From contig NZ_DASPLO010000151.1 of NCBI RefSeq assembly GCF_035627495.1, positions 3,016 through 67,015 on the forward strand: a stretch of 64,000 nucleotides of DNA, written 5' to 3'. Origin of the DNA: Methylocaldum sp035627495. GTDB lineage: Bacteria > Pseudomonadota > Gammaproteobacteria > Methylococcales > Methylococcaceae. The notes beneath the pieces are model-generated. The model worked only from the letters and a program-made list of their open reading frames with translations, had not been told where the DNA came from and ran no database searches. The position numbers were made by a program, and so were the translations under genes. Each line of letters opens with the position of its first letter. The stretch's first letter is position 1. Shown here one piece after another: positions 55,081-64,000 of this stretch.

Positions 55081-55456
55081 GAGAGCGACGATCATAATAG
55101 AAGCCGATGCCTTACCGCCCGATCAACTACATCTTTTAATCGAGTTGTAGCCCATCAATACGACCGGTTCGTTCGCTCTAACTTGATACCGTATCACCGC
55201 GGAGGGTTATGCTTGATACGGCATAAGATGGCTGGTCCGAAGACAATAAAGCAAGAAATACAACGGCGTGTAATTACATTAAATTAGCGGCGCCCTACCC
55301 CACGTGCCCCCGAGTATCGGGACTTCGGCTATCGTCCCTGTCCACCCCATTTAAATGATTGCGATTTCGAGGCAGAGAGCGTTCCTTGCTCATCGCTGTT
55401 AACGTTTATAGAGAAAAGGACAGACCGATTTCGAGGGGCACAGATGGGAATAAAAA
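55081..55456. other. 376-bp intergenic region
   Basis: Lies between convergent genes. A short direct repeat CTTGATAC(C)G is seen at about 55181 and 55212. No coding frame, RNA gene or clear terminator recognised. Confidence 0.4.
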
Positions 55457-55660
55457 TCAGCCCCGACCGTACTTGCGACGGAACTTGTCAACACGACCAG
55501 CAGTGTCGACGATCTTCTGCTTGCCCGTATAAAATGGATGGCAAGCGGAGCAAACTTCAACCTGCAAGTCCTTGCTAAGTGTCGACTTAGTCTCGAAGGT
55601 ATTGCCGCAACTGCAATGGACGTTGATGGATTTGTATTCGGGATGAATATCCGGCTTCAT
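55457..55660 (-). CDS. rpmE: 50S ribosomal protein L31, zinc-binding type
   Basis: 67 aa from the ATG at 55660, preceded by GGAGAG. It begins MKPDIHPEYKSI and keeps the cysteine set Cys16, Cys18, Cys37 and Cys40 (HCSCGN; CSACHPFYTGKQ), so it is the zinc-containing form. The C-terminal GRVDKFRRKYG is standard. Alternative zinc-free L31 copies exist in some bacteria under zinc starvation; none is visible here. Confidence 0.97.
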   Translation of the reverse strand: MKPDIHPEYKSINVHCSCGNTFETKSTLSKDLQVEVCSACHPFYTGKQKIVDTAGRVDKFRRKYGRG

Positions 55661-55864
55661 AATTAGGCACTCTCCAAGAAAGCAGAACAAAGGAACGACA
55701 AATTTTTCATGGTACTGAAAACAGCCCTTCGCCGCAAGATGGACGCGTTCTTTGATGAAGAACTTCTTGCTCCTGTCCGAGCTGAGCCAATCCACGTCAA
55801 TCTATGTTCCGTTCTCGGCAGCGACAGCCTAGCTGTTATGAGTCCATCTGAGATATAAACCGTG

Positions 55865-56644
55865 ATGCGCATAATTTCCCTCAATGCTAACGGCGTGCGA
55901 TCAGCAGCGCGCAAAGGCTTTTTCCACTGGATGGATAAACAGAATGCCGACATTGTCTGCTTACAGGAAACCAAGGTTCAGACGCACCAACTGGAGGATG
56001 CCATCTACTGGCCCAAAGGATATCAATGCTATTACCTGGATGCCGTTAAGAAAGGCTATAGCGGGGTTGCCCTGTATAGCCGCAGGGAACCCGATGAGGT
56101 CATTCAAGGCGTTGGCTGGCCGGATATCGATGCTGAAGGACGCTATCTCGAAGCGCGGTTCGGCGACCTAAGCGTCGTTTCGCTTTACCTGCCTTCCGGC
56201 TCGTCCAGCGAAGAAAGGCAAGCGGTAAAGTTCGACTTTATGAACCGCTTCCTGCCGTATCTTCGAGAATGCGCGCAGTCAGGGCGCAGTTACATTTTTT
56301 GCGGCGACTGGAATATTGCCCACAAGCCCATCGACCTCAAGAATTGGCGATCCAATCAGAAAAATTCGGGATTTCTGCCCGAAGAGCGCGCCTGGCTGGA
56401 TGTAGTATTCGAGGAAGACGGCTGGATCGATGCCTTTCGTGTCGTGAATCAGGAGCCGGAACAATATACCTGGTGGTCAAATCGCGGCCAGGCCTGGGCC
56501 AAGAACGTGGGCTGGCGTATCGATTACCACGTAACTAGCCCCGCCCTCAGCGACAAGATTCGCGGCGCCCATGTCTACAAGGAAGAGCGCTTTTCCGATC
56601 ACGCTCCACTCACCATAGATTATGACTACCCTTTCCTGGCGTGA
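55865..56644 (+). CDS. xth: Exodeoxyribonuclease III
   Basis: 259 aa from the ATG at 55865 (a GTG directly precedes it). An AP endonuclease and 3'-exonuclease of base-excision repair. Motifs are SLNANGVRSAARKG, DIVCLQETK with the metal-binding Glu, GYSGVALYSR, CGDWNIAH and the C-terminal SDHAPLTIDYD with the catalytic His. Its last 23 nt overlap ampG. Confidence 0.94.
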   Translation: MRIISLNANGVRSAARKGFFHWMDKQNADIVCLQETKVQTHQLEDAIYWPKGYQCYYLDAVKKGYSGVALYSRREPDEVIQGVGWPDIDAEGRYLEARFGDLSVVSLYLPSGSSSEERQAVKFDFMNRFLPYLRECAQSGRSYIFCGDWNIAHKPIDLKNWRSNQKNSGFLPEERAWLDVVFEEDGWIDAFRVVNQEPEQYTWWSNRGQAWAKNVGWRIDYHVTSPALSDKIRGAHVYKEERFSDHAPLTIDYDYPFLA

Positions 56645-57953
56645 AGCGCTGTTCAATAGACGGATGCTGATCTGCATCCTTACGGGGTTTTCCTCAGGAC
56701 TACCGCTATTCGTGCTGATCAGCCTGATTTCAGCCTGGCTGCGCGAAGGCGGTGTTGATCTCAAGGAAATCGGGCTGCTGGCTCTTGTTCAATTTCCCTA
56801 TATCTGGAAGTTCTTATGGGCGCCACTCTGTGACCGCTATGGCCTGCCGATGGGCCGGCGCAGGACCTGGATGCTGATTACGCAAACGGCACTGCTACTC
56901 TCAATCCCGGCTTTCGGCTGGCTCGCCCCCGTGCCCGACATTGCCACTATCCGCTGGCTGGCAGTGGCGGTGGCGTTATTCTCGGCGACTCAGGACATCG
57001 CCATCGATGCTTTTCGGCGGGAAATTTTACGGGACGAGGAACAAGGCCTAGGCAACGTAATCCATGTGAATGCCTACAAAGTGGCAGGGCTCGTGCCCGG
57101 GTCGCTGTCACTGATCCTTGCCGACCACTTATCCTGGAACGCCGTCTATTCGATCACGGCGTTGTTCATGCTCCCCGGCCTCTTCTTGACGCTGATCGGA
57201 ACCGAACCGGAGTTTTCCGGCCACGCTCCCTCCACTCTACGTCGCGCCTTAGTAGATCCTTTTCGTGAATTTGTTCAACGCAAGGGTTGGAGCGGTGCGC
57301 TGACAGTCCTAGGATTTGTCTTTTTTTACAAATTAGGGGATAGCATGGCGACGGCGCTGGCTACGCCCTTTTATTTGGACATGGGCTACAGCAAGACGGA
57401 AATTGGCATGATCGCCAAGCATGCCGGACTCTGGCCGAACGTTGCAGGCGGCATTCTAGGCGGAATATGGATGATTTATCTAGGGATACATCGATCCCTA
57501 TGGGTATTCGGCGCCTTACAAGCCTTGGTGATTCTGGGCTTTGCCTGGCTTGCCACGGCCGGCCACACCTTGGCGGGCTTGGCCGCCGTAATCGGCGCCG
57601 AGGCGTTCGGTGTCGGATTAGGCACGGCAGCCTTTGTCGCCTATATCGCCACGGCCACCAACCCGGCGTACACCGCCACCCAATTCGCACTTTTTACCAG
57701 CCTAGCCGCCACCCCACGGACGCTAGCCAATGCGTTCACCGGTTTTCTGGTCGAAGGCGGGGATATAAAGATGGGTGATTTTTCGCTGCTTCACATCGAA
57801 GCGCTCGGCTGGGAGCGCTTCTTTTGGCTGTGCTTCGCGCTCACCCTCCCGGGCATGCTGCTACTGTTCAAAGTAGCGCCATGGAAGGGCGACAAGGGAA
57901 CCAGAGATCCGGAGCGCCTCGAACCCCAAACCAATTCGCAGTCGTCTGAATAA
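56622..57953 (+). CDS. ampG: AmpG-type muropeptide permease (MFS)
   Basis: 443 aa, about 12 membrane segments. The start FNRRMLICILTGFSSGLPLF and LKEIGLLALVQFPYIWKFLW, followed by PLCDRYGLPMGRRRTWMLIT, are typical of AmpG. ATQDIAIDAFRREIL is the family's other conserved loop. It imports anhydromuropeptides for cell-wall recycling, and in some bacteria this controls beta-lactamase induction. It overlaps the end of xth and converges on lpdA. Confidence 0.92.
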   Translation: MTTLSWREALFNRRMLICILTGFSSGLPLFVLISLISAWLREGGVDLKEIGLLALVQFPYIWKFLWAPLCDRYGLPMGRRRTWMLITQTALLLSIPAFGWLAPVPDIATIRWLAVAVALFSATQDIAIDAFRREILRDEEQGLGNVIHVNAYKVAGLVPGSLSLILADHLSWNAVYSITALFMLPGLFLTLIGTEPEFSGHAPSTLRRALVDPFREFVQRKGWSGALTVLGFVFFYKLGDSMATALATPFYLDMGYSKTEIGMIAKHAGLWPNVAGGILGGIWMIYLGIHRSLWVFGALQALVILGFAWLATAGHTLAGLAAVIGAEAFGVGLGTAAFVAYIATATNPAYTATQFALFTSLAATPRTLANAFTGFLVEGGDIKMGDFSLLHIEALGWERFFWLCFALTLPGMLLLFKVAPWKGDKGTRDPERLEPQTNSQSSE

Positions 57954-58025
57954 AAGATCCGCCGCAAGAAGGTACGGCGATGAGCTATAACGCCCATCAA
58001 CACTCTCCTACGGCGTGAATTCGGC

Positions 58026-59447
58026 CTACTTTCGAATGTAAAGGTCCGTAATACTGCCTTCCAACATCTCGGCGGCAAAGGCAAACGTTTCGGACAAGGT
58101 CGGATGCGGGTGAATGGTTAGTGCGATATCCTCCATATCGGCGCCCATTTCAAGCGCCAGGACAGCCTCGCTGATGAGCTCTCCCGCATTCGGGCCGACG
58201 ATACCCGCACCCAAGATTCTCTTGGTCTCTTTGTCGCACAGGATCTTGGTCACGCCCTCTTTGCGATCGATGCCCAAAGCCCGCCCGCTCGCCGCCCAGG
58301 GAAATGCGGCCTTGTCGTAGGCGATGCCTTGTGCTTGCGCTTGGTTTTCCGTTAGCCCCATCCAGGCCACTTCAGGATCGGTGTAAGCTACCGAGGGTAT
58401 GGTCAGCGCCTGGAACGCCGACGGCAAACCGGAAATGACCTCTGCCGCCGCCTTGGCCTCATGGGTCGCCTTGTGCGCCAGCATCGGATTGCCCACGATA
58501 TCGCCGATGGCGTAGATATGGGGCACATTGGTTCGCTGGCAGTTGTCTACCGGGATGAAGCCTTTATCGTCGATCTTGACACCTGCGTTTTCCGCGCCGA
58601 TCTGATCGCCATTCGGCCGCCGCCCTACTGCGACTAAAATCTGGTCGAACACATCGGATTCGGGCGCACCTTCCCCGCCTTCAAAATAAGCTTGAAGTCC
58701 TTCCGGTTTCGCCTCGATACGCGTCACTTTGGTTTTGAGGAAAATATTTTCGTACTGCTTCTTGATACGCTGATGTAGCGGTTTCACCAGATCCGCATCG
58801 CAGCCAGGAATGAGCTGGTCCATCAGTTCGACAACCGTGATCTTCGCACCCAGAGAATGATAAACGGTAGCCATCTCCAAGCCGATGATGCCACCGCCGA
58901 TGATTAGAAGACGCTTGGGGACCTCGGTCAGCTCCAATGCGCCGGTGGAGTCGATTAAACGCGGATCGTCGGAGGGAAAGCCCGGAATTTTCACCGGCTG
59001 CGAGCCGGCCGCGATAATGGCATGATCGAAACTGACCGTTTTTTGGCCCTCGGCCGTTTCGACCTGTAATGATCTATCCGAAGAAAACGTCCCGACGCCG
59101 TTGACTACGGTGACTTTGCGCTGCTTGGCCAGACCCGCAAGTCCGGTAGTGAGCGTTTTCACCACCTTGTTTTTCCAGTCGCGGAGCTTGGCTAAATCGA
59201 TATTTGGCGCGCCAAAATCCAAACCGAAGCTTGATGCTTCATGAGCCTCCTGAATCACCTTGGCAGCATGTAGCAATGCTTTTGAGGGAATACAGCCGAC
59301 ATTCAGGCAAACGCCACCCAATACCGGATAGCGCTCGACTAAGACGACCTGCTTTCCCAAATCGGCGGCTCGAAACGCGGCGGTGTAACCTCCGGGACCG
59401 CCGCCTAATACGAGAACTTCAGCGTGTAGACTGGATGCATCGGACAT
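58026..59447 (-). CDS. lpdA: Dihydrolipoyl dehydrogenase (E3)
   Basis: 473 aa. FAD site VLGGGPGGYTAAFRAADLG and the redox disulfide Cys47/Cys52 in GGVCLNVGCIPSK. NAD site LLIIGGGIIGLEMATVYHSL. The C-terminal catalytic His-Glu pair lies in HPHPTLSE. It reoxidises dihydrolipoamide in pyruvate and 2-oxoglutarate dehydrogenase. No N-terminal lipoyl domain is fused to it. Third gene of the aceE-aceF-lpdA operon, 92 bp after aceF. Confidence 0.95.
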   Translation of the reverse strand: MSDASSLHAEVLVLGGGPGGYTAAFRAADLGKQVVLVERYPVLGGVCLNVGCIPSKALLHAAKVIQEAHEASSFGLDFGAPNIDLAKLRDWKNKVVKTLTTGLAGLAKQRKVTVVNGVGTFSSDRSLQVETAEGQKTVSFDHAIIAAGSQPVKIPGFPSDDPRLIDSTGALELTEVPKRLLIIGGGIIGLEMATVYHSLGAKITVVELMDQLIPGCDADLVKPLHQRIKKQYENIFLKTKVTRIEAKPEGLQAYFEGGEGAPESDVFDQILVAVGRRPNGDQIGAENAGVKIDDKGFIPVDNCQRTNVPHIYAIGDIVGNPMLAHKATHEAKAAAEVISGLPSAFQALTIPSVAYTDPEVAWMGLTENQAQAQGIAYDKAAFPWAASGRALGIDRKEGVTKILCDKETKRILGAGIVGPNAGELISEAVLALEMGADMEDIALTIHPHPTLSETFAFAAEMLEGSITDLYIRK

Positions 59448-59539
59448 TAATTGAATTCCTTGTTATGGACAATCGGCAGGTTAATGTTCGGTAGCTGTCG
59501 TATCAAGCCGGGTTGCGCCAACGAGCAGCATATCCACCC

Positions 59540-60889
59540 CTACAAGAGGACTCGCTTCAACTCGGCCAACAGCCCAGCCAAATAAACCGTGAATCGGGCC
59601 GCTTCTGCCCCGTCGATCGCACGGTGGTCGTAAGACAGGGACAACGGCAGCATCAACCGGGGAACGAACTGCCCGTCCAGATAAACCGGCTTGGTTTGCG
59701 CCCGGGACAATCCGAGGATAGCCACCTGAGGCGGATTGATGATGGGAGTAAAGGCCGTACCGCCAATCCCGCCGAGACTCGAAATAGTAAATGACGCTCC
59801 TTCGAGATCGGTGCCGCGAAGTTTCTTGCCGCGGGCTTTGGTACCGAGTTCGGCAAGCTCCTTAGCCAGATCGAAGATGCCTTTTTGATCGACATCTCGC
59901 ACTACGGGCACCACTAGACCTTCCGGGGTGTCCATCGCCACGCCTAAATGATAATACTTCTTAAGGATCAACTCTTCGCCGCTCGCCGCGAGGGAGGCAT
60001 TGAAAGTCGGAAACCTCTTGAGCGCAGCCACAACGGCTTTGATGACGAATGGCAGGAAGGTGAGCTTTATGTCCTGCTTTTCCGCTTCGCTCTTGATTGA
60101 CTGGCGAAATGCCTCAAGCTCCGTAATATCCGCCTCATCGTGCTGCGTGACATGAGGAATGCTCATCCAGCTCCGAAGCAGATTCGGACCGGAAAGCTTC
60201 TTGATGCGGGACAGCATCTGCCGTTCGATGGCGCCGAATTGCGCGAAATCGATCTCCGGCTGAGCCGGGATTGCGAAAACGCCACCGGTCATCGCTTGTT
60301 CGGTCCGCTTCAAGCTAGCTTTTACGAACGCCTGCACGTCCTCCTTTAAAATACGGCCTTTTTGCCCCGTACCTTGAATTGTAAGAAGCTCCGCCCCTAA
60401 CTCCCGGGCGAACTTCCGAACCGATGGGCTCGCATGAGGAGGGTGCGTGCGCTCTTCGGTAGCTTCCAAAGCTCGTTCGGCAACGACCGGCGAGGGCGCG
60501 GGTGTTGGCTTTACCTCCGGTTCAGTTATCGCCGAAGGTGCAGCCTGCTCGGCAGCGGGCTTGGACTCCGCTTCGCCGGCGACAATCTTTCCCGCTTCCG
60601 CCTCCACCGTTGGCGGAGCCTTCTCCTCCCGCTCCGACTCGGCTTGATCTGCAACGTCCAACTGCAATATCGGCGAGCCTTTACTCACCCGGTCACCGAC
60701 CTTAACCCGCATGGCTTTCACCACACCGGAAAAGGGCGAAGGCACTTCCATCGCCGCTTTATCGCTTTCCAGCGTGATCAAGGAATCTTCTGCTTTAACC
60801 GCGTCACCCGGCTTAACCAGTACCTCGATGATCTCGACGTTATTGAAATCACCGATGTCTGGAAGTACAACTTCTTTTTCTACTGTCAT
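59540..60889 (-). CDS. aceF: Dihydrolipoyllysine acetyltransferase (E2p)
   Basis: 449 aa from the ATG at 60889; a longer frame runs into aceE. A single lipoyl domain (about 3-76) has lipoyl Lys44 in ESDKAAMEVP. An Ala/Pro/Glu linker follows, then the peripheral subunit-binding domain (SPSVRKFARELGAELL). The catalytic core ends SYDHRAIDGAEAARF with the active-site His. E. coli AceF has three lipoyl domains; one is at the low end for gammaproteobacteria. 10 bp after aceE. Confidence 0.94.
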   Translation of the reverse strand: MTVEKEVVLPDIGDFNNVEIIEVLVKPGDAVKAEDSLITLESDKAAMEVPSPFSGVVKAMRVKVGDRVSKGSPILQLDVADQAESEREEKAPPTVEAEAGKIVAGEAESKPAAEQAAPSAITEPEVKPTPAPSPVVAERALEATEERTHPPHASPSVRKFARELGAELLTIQGTGQKGRILKEDVQAFVKASLKRTEQAMTGGVFAIPAQPEIDFAQFGAIERQMLSRIKKLSGPNLLRSWMSIPHVTQHDEADITELEAFRQSIKSEAEKQDIKLTFLPFVIKAVVAALKRFPTFNASLAASGEELILKKYYHLGVAMDTPEGLVVPVVRDVDQKGIFDLAKELAELGTKARGKKLRGTDLEGASFTISSLGGIGGTAFTPIINPPQVAILGLSRAQTKPVYLDGQFVPRLMLPLSLSYDHRAIDGAEAARFTVYLAGLLAELKRVLL

Positions 60890-60899
60890 AGCGTTTCCT

Positions 60900-63587
60900 T
60901 TACACCTGCACTGGATTGGGCTTTTCCGGGTCGATGCCGTACTTGGCCATAGCTTCCGTGAGTGTAGAAATCGCCACGCTCCCTTCATCGGCCAGAGCTT
61001 TTAGTGTGGTAAATGCGATGTAATGCCGGTCCACCTCGAAAAATCTCCGTAATTCGGATCTTCGCTCACTTCGACCGAACCCGTCGGTGCCGAGCACCGT
61101 ATAAGACCTGGGCACGAACGGCCGAATTTGATCGGCAAGCGTTTTGATATAGTCGGATGCCGCGATGACGGGCCCCTGGGTTGCGCCTAGACATTCTTCC
61201 ACATAGCTTATTCGGGGCGGTTCGGCCGGATGCAGGAGATTCCACCGCTGCTTGTCTAGTCCGTCGCGACGCAGTTCGGTGAAGCTGGTCGCACTCCAAA
61301 CGGTCGTTTTTACGCCAAAATCCTGCTCCAGGAGTTCCGCTGCGGCGAGAGCCTCGCGGAGTATCGTACCGCTAGCCAAAAGCTGAGCTTGAGCCGATTC
61401 ACCGGCATCTTTGAACTTATAAAGCCCTTTAACAATACCGTCGCGGACATCGCCCGGCATGTCGGGATGAGTGTAACTTTCGTTCATCACCGTGATGTAA
61501 TAGAAGATGCCCTCACCTTCCTGATACATCCGCCTTAGGCCGTCTTGGACAATCACTGCTAGCTCGTAAGAAAAACAAGGATCGTAAGCCACGCAGTTGG
61601 GGATTGCCGACATATTGACATGGCTGTGCCCGTCCTGATGCTGCAGACCTTCGCCCGCCAGCGTCGTACGCCCCGCCGTTCCCCCCATCAAAAAGCCGCG
61701 CGCCTGCATGTCGCCCGCAGCCCACATCAAATCCCCCACCCGTTGATAGCCGAACATCGAATAGTAGATGTAAAACGGGATCATCTGAATGTTGTGATTG
61801 GTGTAAGCCGTACTGGCCGCGAGCCAGGAGCACATAGAGCCAGCCTCGGTGATACCCTCCTCCAGGATTTGCCCCGTTTTGTCCTCCTTGTAGTACATCA
61901 CCCCGCCGGCATCCGCTGGCACGTACAATTGACCAACGGACGAATAAATGCCGTACTGGCGGAACAATCCCTCCATACCGAAGGTCCTGGCTTCGTCGGG
62001 AACGATGGGCACTACGTACTTGCCCAGTTTTTTGTCCCGCAATAGCAGGGTCAGCATGCGCACGAACGCCATGGTGGTGGACATTTCGCGATCTTCGGTG
62101 CTCTTCAGCAGAGGTTCGAAGATATCCAGCTCCGGCACCTGCAAAAGCGGTGCATCGCGTCGACGTTGCGGCATAAATCCGCCCAGAGCCTGCCGACGCT
62201 CGTGCATGTAGCGCAGCTCGGGACTGTCTTCCGGCGGCCTGAAATAGGGGAGTTCCGTTAGCTTTTCATCGGGAATGGGAATGTTAAAACGGTCGCGGAA
62301 GGCTCGGATCGCCTGTTCGTCCATTTTCTTCTGCGAGTGTGTGGTCATAAGTCCCTCACCCGCGCTGCCCATGCCGTAGCCCTTGACGGTTTTGGCCAGA
62401 ATAACCGTGGGCTGCCCGGTATGACGCACCGCCGACTGATAAGCGGCAAAAACCTTGTGCGGGTCGTGCCCACCGCGGTTCAAGCGCCAGATATCCTCGT
62501 CGGACATGTTGGCCACCATCTCCGCGAGCTCCGGATACTTGCCAAAAAAATGCTCGCGAGTGTAGGCGCCGCCTTTCGCTTTGTACGATTGGTATTCGCC
62601 GTCCACCGCCTCTTCCATGCGTTTTTTCAGCAAACCGTTCTTATCCTTAGCGAGCAGGGGATCCCAGTACGACCCCCAGATGACTTTGATGACGTTCCAG
62701 CCGGCGCCGCGGAACTCCGCTTCAAGGTCCTGGATAATCTTGCCGTCGCCCCGCACCGGCCCGTCGAGCCGCTGCAGATTGCAATTAATGACGAAGATGA
62801 GGTTATCCAGCTTTTCCCTGCCGGCAAGTCCGATGGCCCCCATGGATTCCGGCTCATCCATCTCGCCGTCGCCGCAGAAACACCAAACTTTACGGCCCGC
62901 AGTCGACAGAATTCCCCGGTCCTCCAGATATTTCATGAAGCGTGCTTGATAAATCGCCATCAGGGGACCGAGTCCCATGGATACCGTCGGAAACTGCCAA
63001 AACTCGGGCATCAACCGGGGGTGAGGGTAGGATGAGAGACCTTTGCCACCGATTTCGGCGCGAAAGTTGTCCAACTGCTCTTCGGTGAACCGCCCCTCGA
63101 GATAAGCTCGGGCATAGATACCAGGTGCAGCATGGCCCTGGAAGTAAATTAGATCTCCACCATGGTGCTTATCGGCGGCATGGAAAAAGTGGTTGAAACC
63201 CACGTCGTAAAGCGTCGCGGCCGAAGCGAAGGTAGCGATGTGCCCCCCGTATTCGCTCGTTTTGCGGTTGGCTCGAACAACCATGGCCATGGCGTTCCAG
63301 CGGATGTACGAACGAATGCGCTGTTCCAAGCCGGCGTCGCCCGGCAGGCGTGGCTCCATATGGGGTGGAATTGTGTTGATATAGGCAGTATTCGCTTTAT
63401 AGGGCAGGTTCGCCCCGGCCCGGCGCGCCTTGTCGACCAAGCTTTCGATCAGGAAATGTGCCCGCTGAATACCTTCAGCCTCGATTACCGCTTCCAGGGC
63501 CTCCAACCACTCACGGGTTTCTTCGGGATCGATGTCATTGGCACTACTAACGTTCTGCGATGGGTGAGATGGGCTCACGGCTGACAT
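60900..63587 (-). CDS. aceE: Pyruvate dehydrogenase E1 component, homodimeric
   Basis: 895 aa from the ATG at 63587, with AGGAG 8 bp upstream; a longer frame to 63710 crosses the promoter region. Thiamine-diphosphate motif CFCGDGEMDEPESMG continuing to NLIFVINCNLQRLDGP. SYPHPRLMPEFWQFPTVSMG and the C-terminal YTVLGTDGFGRSERR also identify AceE. It decarboxylates pyruvate and acetylates the lipoyl group of AceF. First gene of aceE-aceF-lpdA. Confidence 0.96.
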   Translation of the reverse strand: MSAVSPSHPSQNVSSANDIDPEETREWLEALEAVIEAEGIQRAHFLIESLVDKARRAGANLPYKANTAYINTIPPHMEPRLPGDAGLEQRIRSYIRWNAMAMVVRANRKTSEYGGHIATFASAATLYDVGFNHFFHAADKHHGGDLIYFQGHAAPGIYARAYLEGRFTEEQLDNFRAEIGGKGLSSYPHPRLMPEFWQFPTVSMGLGPLMAIYQARFMKYLEDRGILSTAGRKVWCFCGDGEMDEPESMGAIGLAGREKLDNLIFVINCNLQRLDGPVRGDGKIIQDLEAEFRGAGWNVIKVIWGSYWDPLLAKDKNGLLKKRMEEAVDGEYQSYKAKGGAYTREHFFGKYPELAEMVANMSDEDIWRLNRGGHDPHKVFAAYQSAVRHTGQPTVILAKTVKGYGMGSAGEGLMTTHSQKKMDEQAIRAFRDRFNIPIPDEKLTELPYFRPPEDSPELRYMHERRQALGGFMPQRRRDAPLLQVPELDIFEPLLKSTEDREMSTTMAFVRMLTLLLRDKKLGKYVVPIVPDEARTFGMEGLFRQYGIYSSVGQLYVPADAGGVMYYKEDKTGQILEEGITEAGSMCSWLAASTAYTNHNIQMIPFYIYYSMFGYQRVGDLMWAAGDMQARGFLMGGTAGRTTLAGEGLQHQDGHSHVNMSAIPNCVAYDPCFSYELAVIVQDGLRRMYQEGEGIFYYITVMNESYTHPDMPGDVRDGIVKGLYKFKDAGESAQAQLLASGTILREALAAAELLEQDFGVKTTVWSATSFTELRRDGLDKQRWNLLHPAEPPRISYVEECLGATQGPVIAASDYIKTLADQIRPFVPRSYTVLGTDGFGRSERRSELRRFFEVDRHYIAFTTLKALADEGSVAISTLTEAMAKYGIDPEKPNPVQV

Positions 63588-63895
63588 ATTAAGGGCTCCT
63601 TCACTGATTAAGGTCCTCCAGTCGATGTTCTCGATTATAGATAAGCAACTTTGAAGGCAGCTATCGTTTGCGACTGGTACTATTGCCTGGGAATAAAGAA
63701 TTACTGGCATGCTTCTTAGTGTGCCAATCCACTGCTCGGGAAATGCGCACCTCTGACTTTGCCGCCTGAACTAGATCAATGTTTGTATTCTTAGAAAAAG
63801 ATCTAATCGGAAAATGTTACAGATTACGAGTCAATTACGCCACAAAAGCACATCTGAAAAACGAGTAATGGTCAAATTTTGTGTACGGGGCGGAC
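63588..63895. other. aceE upstream region and possible insertion-sequence end
   Basis: On the minus strand a perfect TATAAT (63634-63639), 46 bp before the aceE start, is a possible -10 box; no good -35 is visible. Between about 63860 and 63895 the minus strand reads CCCCGTACACAAAATTTGAC, which resembles terminal sequences of IS256-type elements next to the transposase stop. Confidence 0.4.
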
Positions 63896-64000
63896 TCAGG
63901 CGGCGATTTTCTCGGCGTCTTCCCGAACTCCGTCCTTGAACACGACTCCCTCGATAACCTGAGCCAAGCGGGGAATGCCATTGAGTTTTCGCCAGTGCCG
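63896..64000 (-). mobile_element. Transposase C-terminus (IS256-like), cut by the window edge
   Basis: The last 34 codons and stop of a minus-strand gene: RHWRKLNGIPRLAQVIEGVV followed by FKDGVREDAEKIAA. The WR-LNG pattern followed by a short beta-like tail is the usual end of IS256/mutator-family transposases. The body of the gene lies outside the window, so intactness and family are only probable. Confidence 0.55.

Noticed and set aside
63588..63710. 41-residue N-terminal extension of aceE
   Set aside because: The AGGAG at about 63600 and the normal AceE length support the ATG at 63587; the extension overlaps a likely promoter.

Overview
The window is a stretch of a moderately GC-rich gammaproteobacterial chromosome. 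Several conserved gene orders place it there: divergent mrcA / pilMNOPQ followed by aroK-aroB-damX and hemE-nudix, the clpS-clpA / infA / bpt-aat locus, aceE-aceF-lpdA, and birA-coaX-SPOR. The genus cannot be read directly from the sequence. A Methylococcales-like chromosome is possible, but that is only an impression.

Layout. 1-2.4 kb: a duplicated two-gene cassette of secreted proteins (a small two-cysteine exported protein plus a terpene-cyclase-type repeat protein); one repeat-protein copy is reduced to a stub, and a perfect CRP-type palindrome lies upstream. 2.7-10.9 kb: minus-strand housekeeping genes lolA-rarA-PilZ-birA-coaX-SPOR, purB, mnmA-nudix. 11-17.4 kb: a monoheme membrane protein, then N-degron proteolysis genes (clpS, clpA, bpt, aat) with infA. 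17.5-25.6 kb: ettA, a glutathione S-transferase-like protein, a DEAD-box helicase, a DUF815 ATPase, a YkgJ/HIT/flippase-like cluster and queA.

25.7-31.5 kb is a scarred accessory zone. It holds tRNA-Leu(CAA) with its own promoter and terminator, a DUF429-like gene bracketed by a short direct repeat, a frameshifted tyrosine-recombinase remnant, a malate synthase gene with its middle deleted, intact isocitrate lyase (aceA) and AceK, and an unidentified C-terminal coding remnant.

31.6-39.8 kb is the most unusual segment: five same-strand genes encoding a secreted laccase-like multicopper oxidase, a tyrosinase with an extra N-terminal domain, a LodA/GoxA-type oxidase keeping the Cys and Trp that form cysteine tryptophylquinone, a small lipocalin-like protein, and the LodB-type flavoprotein expected to help mature the quinone. 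The last gene has no ordinary start codon before its FAD motif. Laccase, tyrosinase and LodA are all known from the melanogenic bacterium Marinomonas mediterranea; here they sit in one apparent operon.

39.8-64 kb: two unrecognised paired proteins, then hemE, shikimate genes, the type IV pilus assembly operon with its terminator, PBP1A, L31, exonuclease III, AmpG, the pyruvate dehydrogenase operon, and at the right edge the C-terminus of a transposase.
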